From: Scytalidium lignicola
Taxonomy: Eukaryota > Ascomycota > Leotiomycetes
DNA length: 63,977 nucleotides
Assembly: GCA_002812745.2 (NCBI GenBank)
Contig: NCSJ02000247.1
Coordinates: 1 to 63,977, forward strand
Direction of reading: 5' to 3'
Below, piece after piece: positions 21,985 to 35,405 of this stretch (the first letter of the stretch is position 1; each line of letters begins with the position of its first letter). The notes beneath the pieces are model-generated. The model was not told the DNA's origin. It saw only the letters and a program-made list of their open reading frames with translations, and ran no database searches. Made by a program: the position numbers and the translations under genes.

Positions 21985-24900
21985 CTAGGATGCAGCCTTG
22001 TCTTGCATAACGTCGATGTATCCGCGTCCCCTCTTTGGTTTCTTCATTGTCCCCTTCCTGGCCGTTGCGGGGCCAAGCAAATCATCAATACTGCTTGCAT
22101 TACTCATGCTCGTTCCAGGACGACTTGGCGGTCCATTTAGTGGACCACTTCCATTACTGCCGTTTGAAACGCTTCTAATCATAGGTGGTGGCGCCAGGCC
22201 TCCAAGTGAGTTGTTGTGAGAGAACGAGGGACGCTCGACATCCAGTGAAGATGATACAGCCCGTTGGGGCGGTGGTGCGGAAGGAGAACTAACTGATCGT
22301 GGCCCAACGGATTGCGATCGCGGTGGACCTTTAGGAGGAGGAGGCGTGGCACCCGCTGAAGCAGTATTTTCAGCACCCGCCTTCTTGTTGACCCATCTCT
22401 TCAACTCAGGATCATAAACAAAGCTGCTCTCCTCGCCCAGTTTGGCCTTGATTGGTTTATTAAGCTGCTCTGTTTCCTTTTTTCCACCACCGAACCAGCC
22501 GGCGAAACCCCAACTCTTCTTGACAGATGCAGCTTCTTTGTCTCGTTTAGCTGTAGACAATTATTAGCATGGAAAATCACTGATTAAAATCTAGAAGAAA
22601 CCTTACCATCCTCTTCGGCGGCCTTCCTGAATGCCTCATCTGCTTCTCTATCCTTCTCAGCCCTTGTCTTTCCAGCGGGCTTAGCTGGGTTTGGAGGAGG
22701 AACCTCATCATCATCGTCATCCATATACCCCTTCTTTTTAGGTTGTGTATCAATAGGAGAATCTGGATCATCATTCATTGTAGCAGGTTCATATGGCGAA
22801 GGCTCATAACCACTATCTGTCGGCGGGTCGTAACCACTAGAAGTTAGTGGCCCATACGTATTCGAGGGTGGCTCATAAGTGTTGCCATAGGCCCCAGAAG
22901 ACTGATCTGATGGAGGTCCATAACCATTTTGAGTAACAGGTTCATAACTACTCGGAGCATAGCCGTTACTAGTAGATTGCGTATTGTCAAGAGGCTTAGC
23001 CTCGAAGGAATTAAATGACTGAGCCTCATATGGATTCAGAGACGCAGAGTCAGAGGCCAAATTCGACAATGGTGCATATGAATCTACATTTGAAGGCGGC
23101 GTATAAGATGGTTGCACTGCATAAGGCGAATTCCCCTGCGGGGCATAGCCATCCTGAGAAGGTTGAGAGGACGGTCGATACTCAGACGAGAGCCTTGCTG
23201 GTTCGTATGACCCACGTCTAATTTCACTTGCAGAACGTTCGTACGAACCTCGAGGATGAGAGGCATAAGTCGAGGCGTGGTGTGGGTCATGCGAGGAACC
23301 AGGTGGGGTGTAAGCTCCTCCAGGCGCGTATCGCGAATTCACCTTCGGTGGTTGCACCGCCCCATTCGCAGCATAACCATTACCATAGGACCCATTGATT
23401 TCCGAATTCGAGGGAGAACGACTGACGGTTGGTGTACTCCCTGCGATCCTTGCGAATGGACCAATATCTGCGCCGCCGCTATTAGATGTTACTGGTGACT
23501 CAGCTTCTTGGTCATCACCAGCAACAAACTTATTAAATGTCGCCCACACCGAGCCTGAAACTTTGTCGATACTAGGCTTAGAAATCCAGGAAGAAGATCC
23601 ATCCTTCGGAGATTGTTTGAGCCGTTTACTCAGATCATCGACAGCATTAACAAGTAACGGATGGTAGTAAGGCGACCTTTTTGTTTGAGAAGTGATTGAT
23701 GAAGCAATTACTTCGCAGTATTGCAAGGCTTTGTCCCGATAGCCATGCTCTGCCAGGAATAAGGCATGTTGCATCTTGTAAACCGCGAGATGAGGCATGA
23801 AAACAGGAATACTTGACGTGTTTGATAGAGACAATCCATACTCGTAGACTTCGGTGAGTAAGATAGGCTCTAACTCCTTGTCAAAATCAAAAGGTTGGCG
23901 TCGATGATCAGATCCGACAAGAACGATACTGGAGGAAGGATCGTCCTTGCCGCCAAATACTGTATGACTTCTGGCAAATAGATAGCAAATGTGTGCTGCT
24001 TCTGCTCTATCGTAATCAGACAAAAGGTTACCTAGTGACTTGAGAGCCTGACTATCATCTGTGCTCCGGTTACTAAGTGCAAGACAGAGAGTCTCCCGCC
24101 ATCTATTAAGACCATCCAGTGCATCTTTCGACGGCCCTTGAGCATTTGAAGTGCTAACCATTTGGTAGCCGGCGCGGGCAGAAAGCGGTACTAGTTCGTC
24201 GATGCTCTCTTCGAAATTGCCAGCAAATATCTCATACAGTGCAGCAAGAGACTCCGTATTTTCTCCGAGTTCTTTCACCTCCTTCTTAACAAATTCCTGC
24301 GCCACCCTTTGGTAGAGCTCCTTAGAAACAGTATTTGATATCAGCATTGCATGTCCCCATAAGCGCTTATCAACGGCCTCCCAAACAGCTTTCTCACGAT
24401 CTCCGCGGAGGAGATGCGTTCTCATATGGTCAATAACTGCTGCATCAACAGGCTCTGCTTTTACTGTAGAGGAGTATGATTGAGCAATACCAGAGAGTTC
24501 CGCGCCGGTTGTGTATAATGGCGCGTCCTGTGAATCCTCATCGATTCCAGGAGATAAGATGCTTCGGACAGCTTTGTTAACCTGGGGATTGCCCTCCAAA
24601 ACTCCATCATACTCTATAAAAGTGCGGAGCACTTTCCAGAGCATCACACGCTCCTCCATCCGCTTGTCCTCGTGGGTCAAACTTGACTGTAATCGGAGGT
24701 GTTGTGTGTTCCGCTCGAGAGTCTCAATACCAGATGACAGCCACATAATTACCTCCTTCTTTTTTGATTTCCCTTTCAATGGGCCAGGGAGACTTACAAG
24801 TCGCTCTTCAAGGGGGCTAAGGTCCTTAACACTTTGGATTTTGACTTCGCCAGGGCTGCGAACAATCATCGGTGCTGTCGTATTAATGCCATAGCGTGGC

Positions 24901-27900
24901 ACATCCTTTGGAAAAGATGTGACTACGGTCCCACCAACACCCCAGGCGAAAACCGGCGCGCCTCTCCACCTCTGGAGCGGATCCAATTGCCGACCATCGG
25001 TTGGAGGGATATAGTTCATGCCCTGAGAAAACCCTCTTGGACGACTACTGGGATGATCGTTCACTATCTGGGAATAATCTGGAGCATGTGAGCTGGAAGA
25101 TGCAGGGGAGAACCCTTCTTGTTGATGGCTGAGATCACCCGTTCGATGGCCGCCTCTTGTTGCGGTTGGAGATTGGGTTTTGGACCGCAGAGGAGGGATG
25201 ATGTTATTCGGAGTGTTGTTGACTAGAGGTGGCATATAACTTGAATTGGAACGCTTAGGTGGAGAAAAGATTCCTTGAGCGCTAAGATTTTGGGGTGGAG
25301 GTGTTTGTGAAATGGGTCGCCCTCCATGCAACAGTGGTGTAAAGCTCTGTTGAGGTGGTTGGTTTTGCGACGTTTTCTCCTCCTCCTCCTCACCCTCCTC
25401 CTCCTCCTCCTCACGAGTTGGGGGAAGAGAAGATTTTATCAAAGGTTCATATCCAGATCCTGATGAAGAGGACCTGCGGTCAACAACAACTGGCTCCCCG
25501 TGACCGCTATGTGGTCGTATCTGAGGGCTTCTCTCAAAATGAGCTAAGGGACTTGAGGTTCGAGGTTGATGAGGAAGAATTGGTGGTGGAGAATTCAACG
25601 ACGGGGTAGCATATGGTACTGCCGTTGGTCGGGGTGGAGGGGCGACCGAATATCTCGACTGGGCAACCGGTGGTGGAGGGGCGTTGTGGGAATCTGGCAT
25701 AGGAGGTGCCGGAGAATAACGGGAAGAAACCACCGGTACTGGTCCAGGCGCAGTACTTGATTGAAGTGCTGCGTAAGGGCTAATACGCTCCGGGGGTACT
25801 AGACCACCTTGCATTGCCTGAGAAGGTGGTGGAACAGAGGATCCAGGAGGCGGATATTGGCCCGCAGGAGGAGTTCCATAAGGGGGATGTGTGGGAGGAG
25901 TAGGCCCAACTACATGGTGTCGTGTAGCAGGTTTTGGTTTTGTGAGCATTGGCAGTTCTTCAAAAAAGGTTGCTTTCGAAGGTGGGGCAGATGAGGCGGG
26001 TTTTGGAGACTGAGTAATCTGTGGTGAGTGCAACTGACTCTGCTGAAAAGAGTTACTACTAGCTGGCGGAGAAAAATTTGGCGCAGAGCGTGCAGACGAT
26101 GGCGGAATGAGAGGATGTGCGCTGCTGCTTCGTGGAGGAGGTATAATTGGTGTTACGGCGGCATTGACTCCCTGGTGCAGTTGTTGCATGCTTACGCGCT
26201 TTCGAGGCTTCACAATGTCCATAGGGAGATCATAAGGCGACGTATAACCACCTTTAGATTTGGCGGCGAAGCTCTCGGCCTTCGGCGGGTCAGCCTTCCG
26301 GGGAGGTTGTGACTGCAGATTTCCATACGGGGATGCATATGGTGAAGGTACTGCAGGAGACGGAAGTGGTTTGGAGAGATCCGTCAGAAGGGGCGTAGCA
26401 GGAGTATATGATGTCGCTGTAGCTGATGCAGTAGGAACAGATGAAGTAGGAATGTATCGACTACCGGTTGTAGTTGCTCTATAACCGTCACTGTTGATGT
26501 CTGTGCTCATTGATGCCGTGCTGGTGACTGGTTGACTGTTTGTAGGTATATCGGGCTCTTCTGTGTCTTCAAGAAATCCTTCATCATCACTCCCAAAGAG
26601 GGCAGCCGGATCTATACCTGTCTGACGCGTTTCATCGGCCAGAAGTTCATCCTCATCGTCTAAAAACTCATCGCCTTCCAATGCAGCCTTCCATTTCGCT
26701 ACGAGATCGTCAGAATCACCTCCTGTAGCCGGTTGGGATTCGTCTACCAAAGGATTACCCGGATCGGCGAGCGCTTTAGTAACAATAGTACTTTGGGAAG
26801 CTCCGATACCACCTCCAGTGGCTCTTTCAAAGGAATCTTGGGCGGCCATACTTTGCTCTTCTTCCTCTATTATTTGGTCATTACTCCGGTCGTGTTCCTC
26901 AAATTGTAAACCCCCGAGCACCTGCTGCGTAGACTTTCTTCCCAGAGAAGGTCGCCCGCCTTCCGCATCAAGATCGTCGCTAGCCAGCTGGCTTTTCTGT
27001 GTAAAGAAGTCTGCATCCGCTTCTTCATCATCTGTGCCAAAATCAGGTCCATTAGAATCCTGTGCGGTATGATTGCTCGTCTCATTACTGGACTGAACCA
27101 ATGGCACGCCTTCCTCATAACGTGCCTCTGCATCAGCCTGATAATCACCTCTGAAAGCTAGGTCGTGGCCCGTAGACGAATGATTTACTCCACCCGGTGG
27201 CATATTTTGCCCAGCAAAGAAATCCGATTGATCATCACCACCATCATCTGCGAACAAACCATTCGGTATCGCTTTAACCTCTTTCATTATTTCTTCGGTC
27301 TGATTGCGGGGTAGTGACTGTTGACGACCGTGTGTCTCAACCTGGTGCGCGGGGGGGACTGGAGGGAACGAGTTGGTTCTATCAGACTGGGCCATCGATG
27401 CGAAGCGATCCCCCTCCGGCGAGGTGACATTCCATTCGCTATCAGCATCATCATCTTCCCCCCAGTTCACGTCATGAGAAACAGTTCGAGCAAATGATGT
27501 CGTGCTCAGATGCTTGAGCTTATTAGCAGGGTCCTTAACTGATGATTCCGCTTTGTCTGATCGGTCAGCGTCCTCGACGTGCTGGAGATTCTCATCTGTC
27601 TCGGATCCCCCAGATGCTGAGTCGTCGCGCGAATTTTTCGGCGAAGCATGTGCGATATCATCCTCCGCAACAGCACCGCTCGGTAAATGAGGCTGTGGTG
27701 GCTCCTCAGCGGTTTCTATACTATGCGCTTCGACCTCTGTGATGGTGGAAGGTTCATCTTGAGTCTCGGCATGAGGAGTTGGAGTCAAATCTTCAATCGC
27801 GGGTGAAGGCTCTGCAGATTGCGCCGCAACTAAGTCGTCGGAGGTAGAATTAGATAAAACTGCGGGATTCCCAGTACTGCTGGGATCTTCGCCAGGTAAG

Positions 27901-27908
27901 GTAGCCAT
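21985..27908 (-). CDS. SEC16: COPII coat assembly protein Sec16
   Basis: Sec16 is the large peripheral scaffold of ER exit sites that binds Sec23/24, Sec13/31 and Sar1. Exon 1 (22607-27908) and exon 2 (21985-22550) join in phase to give about 1955 residues. The first third is acidic and low-complexity, followed by Pro-rich stretches and a run of mostly Glu (about 25373-25417). The conserved central domain (about residues 1000-1480), a helical ancestral coatomer element fold, includes DPLQRWRGAPVFAWG and LLRGDREKAVWEAVDKRLWGHA, both strongly conserved in fungi. A Tyr/Pro/Ser-rich stretch follows. The C-terminal conserved block has KKSWGFAGWFGGGKK, FVYDPELKRWVNK and RGRGYIDVM. I chose Met at 27908 (MATLPGEDPSS) because its context is a better start than the Met 33 bases upstream. 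Confidence 0.94.
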
Positions 27909-28440
27909 CTTGGATGAAGAAAAGAAGACCGAATACTGCAACCTGTCAGCAGGAGCATCTCACCATTGCAGGCACCCACGCCCCTTATCCGACCAACAAG
28001 AGCAGGTTCCTGGCGAGGCGTTGGGGTCTTACTTAATAATATACAATGACGGTCGCTAATTCACAAGTAAAAAAGACAAGTATGAAGCAGAATTGAAGCC
28101 ATCTGCGACGTGCAGAGATGGGCCAACGATGTTGTTGACGATGGAGGAAAGGGGAGACAGGTCATCAGGTATTACGATTAGGACCGGGTTTAGTTGAAAG
28201 GCCAGCTTGCCCACTTGGAGCCTGAGGCCGGGAAAACGCAAAGCCGGCCCGCACGCGGCAAGGCACGTGTCAAGAGCTGCAGCAGGTGAGACGCCTGACG
28301 CCTTACCAGGCCCGCGAGGCCCGTGTGAGGCAGCAGCAACTTCATGCGACGTCGATGCCACCGTTGCTTCTGTCTGTCCCAAACCCGCCAGAATCACCGG
28401 CCGGACGCTCTCCAATATCCTGACAGCGCATCGATGAGGC
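27909..28440. promoter_or_regulatory. Shared divergent promoter of SEC16 and NEO1
   Basis: About 530 bases separate the two start codons. The half next to NEO1 is GC-rich and the half next to SEC16 is more mixed. No gene is supported here. Confidence 0.5.
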
Positions 28441-31400
28441 ATGTCTTCGAGATCTTATGATGAGCCAAATGCTGCAGACGCACATGACGACCACGACTCC
28501 GATTCCGACCTCGAGCTCGACCTGCACGAGCTCGACCCTATTACAACTTCGAGCCCCAAGGCCTCGACCTCCTGGAAAGACCGCAAGTCGCGCAGCGAGA
28601 GAGGAGCAACGCACATCCCATTGAGAAACCTGCGTATGGGTGGGTTGCGAGGCTTGGGTAGCCGGAATCGTCGCTATGGAGATCTAGGACGGGACCGGGA
28701 CCAGGAAGATGACGACTTGAACGGCCACGATGGGGATGCTAGAGATTCTGCGGGAAGTGCAGATGATAACGCGCCATTGCTCTCCAACGGTGGTCGTCGT
28801 CGAGAGTCGAGTTTTGCTACCAGCTTTGGATCTCTGCGCCTACCACAGTTCTTATCTGGAACGAATGGACCAGCAGCCGTCACACCCCAAGAAGACGCAG
28901 AAGTCCCGGAGGAGGAGCATGATCCGGCTTCCTCTCGGGTTGTGGCGGTTGGTGCCTCCCAATCCACACGATTTCCACCAAATGCTGTTTCAAATGCGAA
29001 GTATACTCCCATCAGCTTCCTGCCCAGGACATTGTATAACGAATTCTCCTTTTTCTTCAACATGTACTTTTTACTGGTAGCCCTCTCTCAAATTATACCC
29101 CCCTTACAGATAGGATACATCTCGACATATATTGTACCATTAGCGTTTGTTTTGTCTATCACGTTGGGAAAGGAGGCGTATGATGATATTGAACGAAGGC
29201 GAAGGGATTCGGAAGCAAATTCTGAAGGATACACGGTTTTAGCATTCGGTCAACCTGGCACCAATGATTCCTCAAGATACCGTCCCAAGGGGAAAAAGAA
29301 GCCTAGTCGTGGAAAAGGCAAGAAATTAGTGTCGCAACAGGACCGGCTTTCCGATATTCAGGAGGAAGAGGAAAATACGGAAGCCAATGGATCTAGTTCG
29401 GGACCAGCCTCAATGGTTCGCGAAGTCATCAAAAAATCTAAAGATTTAAAAGTTGGTGATGTTCTGAAATTAGGGAAGGATCAGCGAGTCCCGGCAGATG
29501 TCGTTATCTTGAAAACCTATTCAAACGAAACAACCCATCAGCCGGCCGATATAGCCCCCGTTTTGCAAAGCATGGAAGAAGAGTCACTTCTGGTTGACCC
29601 AGTATCAGATTCTCCGGTCGATCAATCTGCGGCGCTACGGAATACGACCTCCGCTAATGGGGAAGGGCTTGGAGAGGCGTTCATTAGAACAGATCAACTC
29701 GATGGAGAGACTGACTGGAAATTACGCCTAGCATCGCCACTCACACAAACCCTCGATGCATCCGAGTTTACTCGTCTCCGTATTGTCGCTGGAAAACCTG
29801 ACAAAAAGGTCAATGAATTCATTGGTACTGTGGAACTAAGTCCGAAGGGATCGAGATCAAACTATGATATGAGTGATCAAGATACCACAAAAGAAGCAGA
29901 ATCCGCACCATTGACCATTGACAATACCGCGTGGGCAAATACAGTTCTGGCATCTAACGCAATAACGCTAGCTGCTGTTATCTATACCGGACCTCAAACT
30001 CGGTCTGCTCTTTCAACATCGCAGTCTCGTTCAAAAACAGGTCTCTTAGAATATGAGATAAACTCACTGACAAAGATACTCTGTGCTTTGACTCTCACCC
30101 TATCAATTGTTCTCGTTGCTTTGGAAGGCTTCGAACATGTTGCAGGTGTCAAATGGTATGTCAAAATAATGCGTTTCTTAGTCCTCTTTTCGACAATTGT
30201 CCCAATTAGTCTTCGTGTCAATTTGGATATGGGTAAGAGCGTCTACTCTTGGTTTATCCAGCATGATCCAGAAATGCCCGGTGCTGTTGTACGGACCAGC
30301 ACAATTCCAGAGGAACTTGGTCGGATTGAATATTTATTGAGCGATAAAACTGGAACCCTGACGCAAAACGAAATGGAGATGAAGAAGATTCATGTGGGAA
30401 CTGTCTCTTATGCAAATGAAGCCATGGATGAAGTGGCTTCCTATATAAAACAAGGATTTTCAATACCCGTCTCTCACGACAATCACCAGGCCTCCATACT
30501 AGTAACGCCTTCATCCAACTTTCTATCCTCTAATACTGGAGGTACCAGGACTCGGCGTGAAATTGGTTCACGTGTTCGTGACGTGGTCCTTGCTCTAGCA
30601 ATATGCCACAATGTTACTCCAACCGAGGAAGAGGTGGACGGACAGACAATCACGACTTACCAAGCCTCTTCTCCCGACGAGATAGCCATAATTAAATGGA
30701 CCGAGGCCGTTGGCTTACGACTCATTCATCGTGACCGGAAAGGAATGACCCTCCAGTCGGTAGATAGTGGTCGAACAGTGGTACGTGTCCGAATCCTCGA
30801 GATCTTTCCGTTCACATCAGATTCCAAACGTATGGGTGTCGTCGTCCAATTCGAGGAAGGACCAGAAAGCTCCACCAAGAATCCAGACGGTGGCGAGATA
30901 TGGTTCTTCGAGAAAGGTGCCGACACAGTGATGACCTCTGTTGTTGCTGCAAATGATTGGCTGGATGAAGAAACGGCGAACATGGCTCGTGAAGGTCTTC
31001 GAACCCTGGTAGTAGGCAGGAAAAAGTTATCAATTCCGCAGTACAATGAGTTTGCAGCCAGCTATAAAGAGGCTTCCATTGCTATTAATGGACGAGACTC
31101 TGGAATGGCGCGGGTTGTTAGCCAATATCTTGAGAGAGACCTTGAACTTCTCGGAGTCACCGGTGTTGAGGACAGGCTACAAAAGGATGTCAAACCTTCC
31201 CTAGAATTACTACGAAATGCAGGCATTAAGATATGGATGCTCACAGGTGACAAGGTTGAGACGGCTCGCTGCGTTGCTGTCAGTGCGAAACTCGTAGCTA
31301 GGGGCCAATACATTCATACAATTGATAAGCTAAAACGGAAGGACAACGCTCAAGACCATCTCGATTTCCTTCGCAGTAAAACCGACGCATGCTTACTGAT

Positions 31401-32462
31401 CGATGGTGAAAGTTTACAATTGTTTCTTACGCATTTCCGTTCTGAATTTATCTCCCTGGCAGTCCTTTTACCCGCCGTGGTGGCTTGCCGTTGCTCTCCT
31501 ACTCAAAAGGCAGATGTTGCGAAACTCATCAGAGAATACACCAAAAAGAGGGTCTGCTGCATTGGTGATGGTGGCAACGATGTCTCTATGATCCAAGCGG
31601 CAGATGTTGGCGTGGGTATCGTTGGCAAGGAAGGTAGGCAAGCAAGTCTTGCTGCCGACTTTTCTATCGAGCAGTTCTGTCACTTGACGAAGCTGTTGGT
31701 TTGGCATGGTCGTAACAGTTACAAGCGGAGTGCGAAACTTGCACAGTTTGTAATTCATAGAGGTCTCATCATCAGTGTGTGTCAAACATTGTATAGTATC
31801 GCCATCAAGTTTGAGCCGGATGGCTTGTACAAGGTTAGTTGAAAAATCCCATTCAGTTTTACCAGGTTATGCTAATATTTAAATAGGACTGGCTTTTAGT
31901 AGGTTACGCAACTGTCTACACTATGGCACCGGTATTCTCTCTTGTCTTGGATAGAGATGTTGATGAAAATCTAGCCAACCTATATCCAGAACTTTACAAG
32001 GAGCTTACGTCTGGGTCTACACTCTCTTACCGTACCTTCTTCATATGGGTGCTTATATCAGTCTACCAAGGATGCATGATTCAGGGGCTTTCGCAGCTCC
32101 TCACCGAAGTTGATGGACCAAAGATGGTCGCCGTGAGTTTTACGGTATTGGTCTTCAATGAGCTTTGCATGGTAGCTTTCGAGATCACGACATGGCATAT
32201 AATAATGATATTGAGCTTGGTTGGAACTGCGCTGGTCTATATTGGATCCATGCCATTCCTCGGAAGATACTTTGATTTAGATTTCATTGTCACTTTGTAA
32301 GTTTGAGCCATCCCTACGATTTTAACACAAACTAATTGGATCAGGGGCTTTGTATGGCGAGTTGTCGCTATTTCGGCAATCTCATTGATTCCACCGTATG
32401 CTGGGAAGTTAATCAGGAGAGCGGTTAAGCCTCCGTCGTATAGAAAGGTTCAGGCGGTGTAA
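28441..32462 (+). CDS. NEO1: P4-type phospholipid flippase, Neo1/ATP9 type
   Basis: This P4-ATPase flips aminophospholipids at Golgi and endosomal membranes. Exons are 28441-31833, 31887-32296 and 32345-32462, encoding 1306 residues. The N-terminal 150 residues are acidic and low-complexity. FFFNMYFLLVALSQ is the first span. RTDQLDGETDWKLRLA matches the actuator motif of P4 ATPases. The phosphorylated Asp635 lies in SDKTGTLTQNEMEMKK, followed by SSPDEIAIIKWTE, MLTGDKVETA and GDGGNDVSMIQAADVGVGI. Neo1-type features are the short lumenal loops and the final spans after WLLVGYATVYTMAPVFSLVLD. Neo1 needs no Cdc50 partner in yeast. The Dnf/Drs2 types are less likely from the IEYLLSDKTGTLTQNEMEM context. 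All junctions keep phase. Confidence 0.93.
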
Positions 32463-33237
32463 TTCGGGGTTTAACTCCATTGTTGATTTGCATAGCGAGG
32501 CGTTTTTGGCGACTTGTGAACTCAAAACTAATATTGTAGCAATTATGCAATTTTGTGCTCTTAATTGTTGCTCTCATTCATGATTGATAAGGTAGCGGTA
32601 ACCAAAATTTGATATTTTCTCAATGCAACCAAGTTGTGTGTCTACTAGCATTGTCATGTCTTCATTGTTGTAATATCTTAGTCTGGTATTTCATTATTGC
32701 AGTTACATTAGGTAAGGCCTTTATATGCTACCAAAGACAAAGATGTTCTTTCATTAACAAAGATTAATAGAACGAGACAATGGGCTGCTGCGGCACATCG
32801 TACTGGAGCCAAGTGTCGCTTTCATTTCTATTTAAACTTAGTGGGTCTCTATCATTCTCACATCTGTCGCTCAGAAAAATAGCTCGACTTGGGATTACTC
32901 TTTCTAAATACTGGTTTGTAAGTGTAATTGAAAACATAGATATCATTAGCATTTCCGGAACGGCTAATTTGTCTGCTTATTCCTGCTTTTGGTTCATCTT
33001 CTAACGCCAATTCAAAAACTATTTCTTGATATTGATCCTGTTTTTCTCATATCTAGTTCACAACTGTTTTCACTACCAATTATTCTATCTCTCTTCTTAT
33101 GTTATTAGTCACATAGTTCATACCTTCATAATCTCTTCATTCGCCGCTATCAATAAGAATTCTATCATTCTCACTCCCATCCATTCACTTGCTCGCTCCC
33201 AATTTTCTATCACTTACCCTCGAAAGGATCACACACA
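32463..33237. other. AT-rich intergenic region
   Basis: 3' flank of NEO1 and a C/T-rich 5' flank of the small basic protein gene. No gene seen. Confidence 0.5.
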
Positions 33238-33726
33238 ATGGAGACGAAAGATGCTAAAACAGAAATCAGATGGCAGCCCACAATAACTACAAAGGAGTGG
33301 CTAGAATTATTACGACTGCCAGTCGCCTACAATACCCGTCGAAGATATTTGCTTACAGGAAAACCACCACTTTTCTTTCTGGGAGCTTCGTTGAGAAAAA
33401 TCCCGCCATATCGTCGAAGGCGTCAATCATCACTGTCATGGACTGATACTTCCGATGTGTCCACCATGGCTTCGCCTCTTGGTAGCCCAAGGTTTCCCAT
33501 CGATCGGTCCAATGCTTCCCACATGGAGAGTAATGTTGCTGGCCGAGTGAACTTTTGGCTCAGGGAGCAAGAGGAGAAGAGGAAGAGGGAGTTGGAGATC
33601 AAGAGAGAAGAAAGAAGGAGAAGGAGAAAGAGATCAAGTAGAATTGGGAGCGCAAAAAGGCGGGCATCATGCAAGAATAGAAAACGAGATGCCAGAGGAT
33701 TATTCGCTGTAGTGGATAAAGACTAA
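33238..33726 (+). CDS. Small basic protein of unknown function
   Basis: A single-exon frame of 162 residues starts at METKDAKTEIRWQPTI behind a CACACA leader. The N-terminal half has a patterned segment (WLELLRLPVAYNTRRRYLL). The middle is Ser-rich (SLSWTDTSDVST). The C-terminal third is a long charged helix of Glu/Arg/Lys (REQEEKRKRELEIK, then an Arg-rich run) that could be a coiled coil and nuclear localisation signal. I recognise no family. Codon-like composition and an ATG after a pyrimidine-rich leader favour a real, perhaps lineage-restricted gene. A missed downstream exon is possible. Confidence 0.5.
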   Translation: METKDAKTEIRWQPTITTKEWLELLRLPVAYNTRRRYLLTGKPPLFFLGASLRKIPPYRRRRQSSLSWTDTSDVSTMASPLGSPRFPIDRSNASHMESNVAGRVNFWLREQEEKRKRELEIKREERRRRRKRSSRIGSAKRRASCKNRKRDARGLFAVVDKD

Positions 33727-34365
33727 AAACAAAGGATTATTGGAGTCGTATCAATCTTCGACTAGTGGTGGAAAGAAGATGAGTACGATTGGATATATGG
33801 GGGGCCTTGACATAAATGATACACAGTGTAGTTTGAAAAATAGTGAAATTAATGTTTTACTCTCCACCATCGATCTAATTGCCTGCTGTCAAATCATACA
33901 ACTTACCGATCCTCAATCCAATTAAAAGGTCTACAGAGTACAAGCTAAATTATATCACTGCCAGCCTATCTCTCATTACCACCAGCTTTGAAACAGTGAA
34001 TTATGCCAATCCATTGTGTGACAGGTTTTTTTGAATATAATGACAATTTAATAGAATAAGTTGTTTAGCCATGAGGGGCAAGTCTACTACACGCAATATA
34101 TCTGTTGCCCCTAAATCCGTGATTTTGAGCCTAAGGCACAAATCGAAATATTGCTTACTAAGCAAGGCTCCAAGACTTCTTCAGCTACTATCCCGCACAA
34201 GGCTCCAGAGTCGGGAATAAAGCATCAAACATCTCATTCCATATCGCCACTAACGCCCGATAGTAGAAATAATAGGGCTTTCGGCTCGTCGATAGAAGTA
34301 CGAGTACATTTTCGTGTATCAACTTATCGCGTCAAATACGTCAACGTCCATAAACTCACCCTACA
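33727..34365. other. AT-rich intergenic region
   Basis: Between the small basic protein gene and DIM1. I see nothing beyond likely promoter sequence for DIM1. Confidence 0.5.
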
Positions 34366-34921
34366 ATGTCCTTTGTTCTCCCTCATCTTTCCACAGGCTG
34401 GCATGTCGATCAGGCTATCCTGAGCGAGGAGGAAAGACTTGTAATTATACGCTTTGGTCGTGACTGGGACCCCGATTGCATGAGGCAAGACGAAGTGCTT
34501 TACCGTAAGCCTCTCCACTCTCTCTGTTTACTACTACTATTACTAACCTTGGATATTGACAGGCATCGCTGAGCGAGTCAAGAATTTTGCGGTTATCTAT
34601 GTATGCGATCTTGATGAGGTACCTGACTTCAAGCAGATGTACGGTTAGTAGCACTTTTCCTATTAGTTCCATTTCCTTCTCGAATATCCACGCTGACATT
34701 TTTGCGTTGCAGAACTCTATGACCCAATGACCATCATGTTCTTCTTCAGGAACAAACATATGATGTGCGATTTTGGGACCGGAAATAACAATAAACTTAA
34801 CTGGGTTCTTGATGACAAGCAGGAACTTATCGACATTATAGAGACCATTTATCGTGGAGCCAAGAAGGGCCGTGGTTTGGTCGTCAGCCCTAAGGATTAC
34901 TCTACACGCTATCGGTATTGA
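34366..34921 (+). CDS. DIM1: U5 snRNP thioredoxin-like protein Dim1
   Basis: This is a spliceosome component (U5-15kD; Dib1 in budding yeast) needed for pre-mRNA splicing. Exons 34366-34504, 34563-34643 and 34713-34921 give 142 residues, exactly the family length. MSFVLPHLSTGWHVDQAIL, VIIRFGRDWDPDCM, YVCDLDEVPDFKQMYELYDP and MCDFGTGNNNKLNW are near-invariant across eukaryotes. The fold is thioredoxin-like, with D-P-D-C in place of the redox-active C-x2-C. The C-terminus ends RGLVVSPKDYSTRYRY. Confidence 0.97.
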
Positions 34922-35405
34922 GTCTTGAAACCATTAGAGCGATTATCAATTCAAACCGCCATTTTTTCATACTCTCGGAGCTTCATAGACCACAATCGAC
35001 CTCCTCAAACGATCATATCCTTGCACTGCTCAGTACCTCGAATCACCGTTAGATGACATGAACTTGAAACAGTAGACATAATATGGAAGGGAACAGGGTT
35101 GGGGAACAGTCAGATGAGACTAGGATAGTAGCAAGGAAGCCTGCCTGGTTAAGAAAGATGAAATATATTGAGGTCGGGTTGGGGGGTTCAGTATGTCACG
35201 TGCTACCACTTGAAGTGATAGATGGAAGGTATCTCCCTGTCAGTAACGCTGCAGGCAGGTGGCTTCCCCAAGTTTTAGAAGGCCAGAGATCAATTTGTAG
35301 TTAACTGATTATCCTGAAAATTGAGTTTCTACTGTACCAACTNAAAAACACTCTACCTACTGACCTCTCCTCAGTCCGTGCAACCAGCATCCTGACATCT
35401 AACTT
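34922..35405. other. Intergenic region, no gene seen
   Basis: A 73-residue open frame at 35083-35304 has no recognisable content. An N sits at 35343 before a run of As. The transposase relic begins at the right edge. Confidence 0.4.

Noticed and set aside
25355..26484. Series of plus-strand frames rich in Arg/Trp/Gly opposite SEC16
   Set aside because: They are shadows of the Pro/Ser-rich SEC16 coding strand.
35083..35304. 73-residue plus-strand frame after DIM1
   Set aside because: Compositionally plain, no motif, no evidence of a promoter or conserved start.
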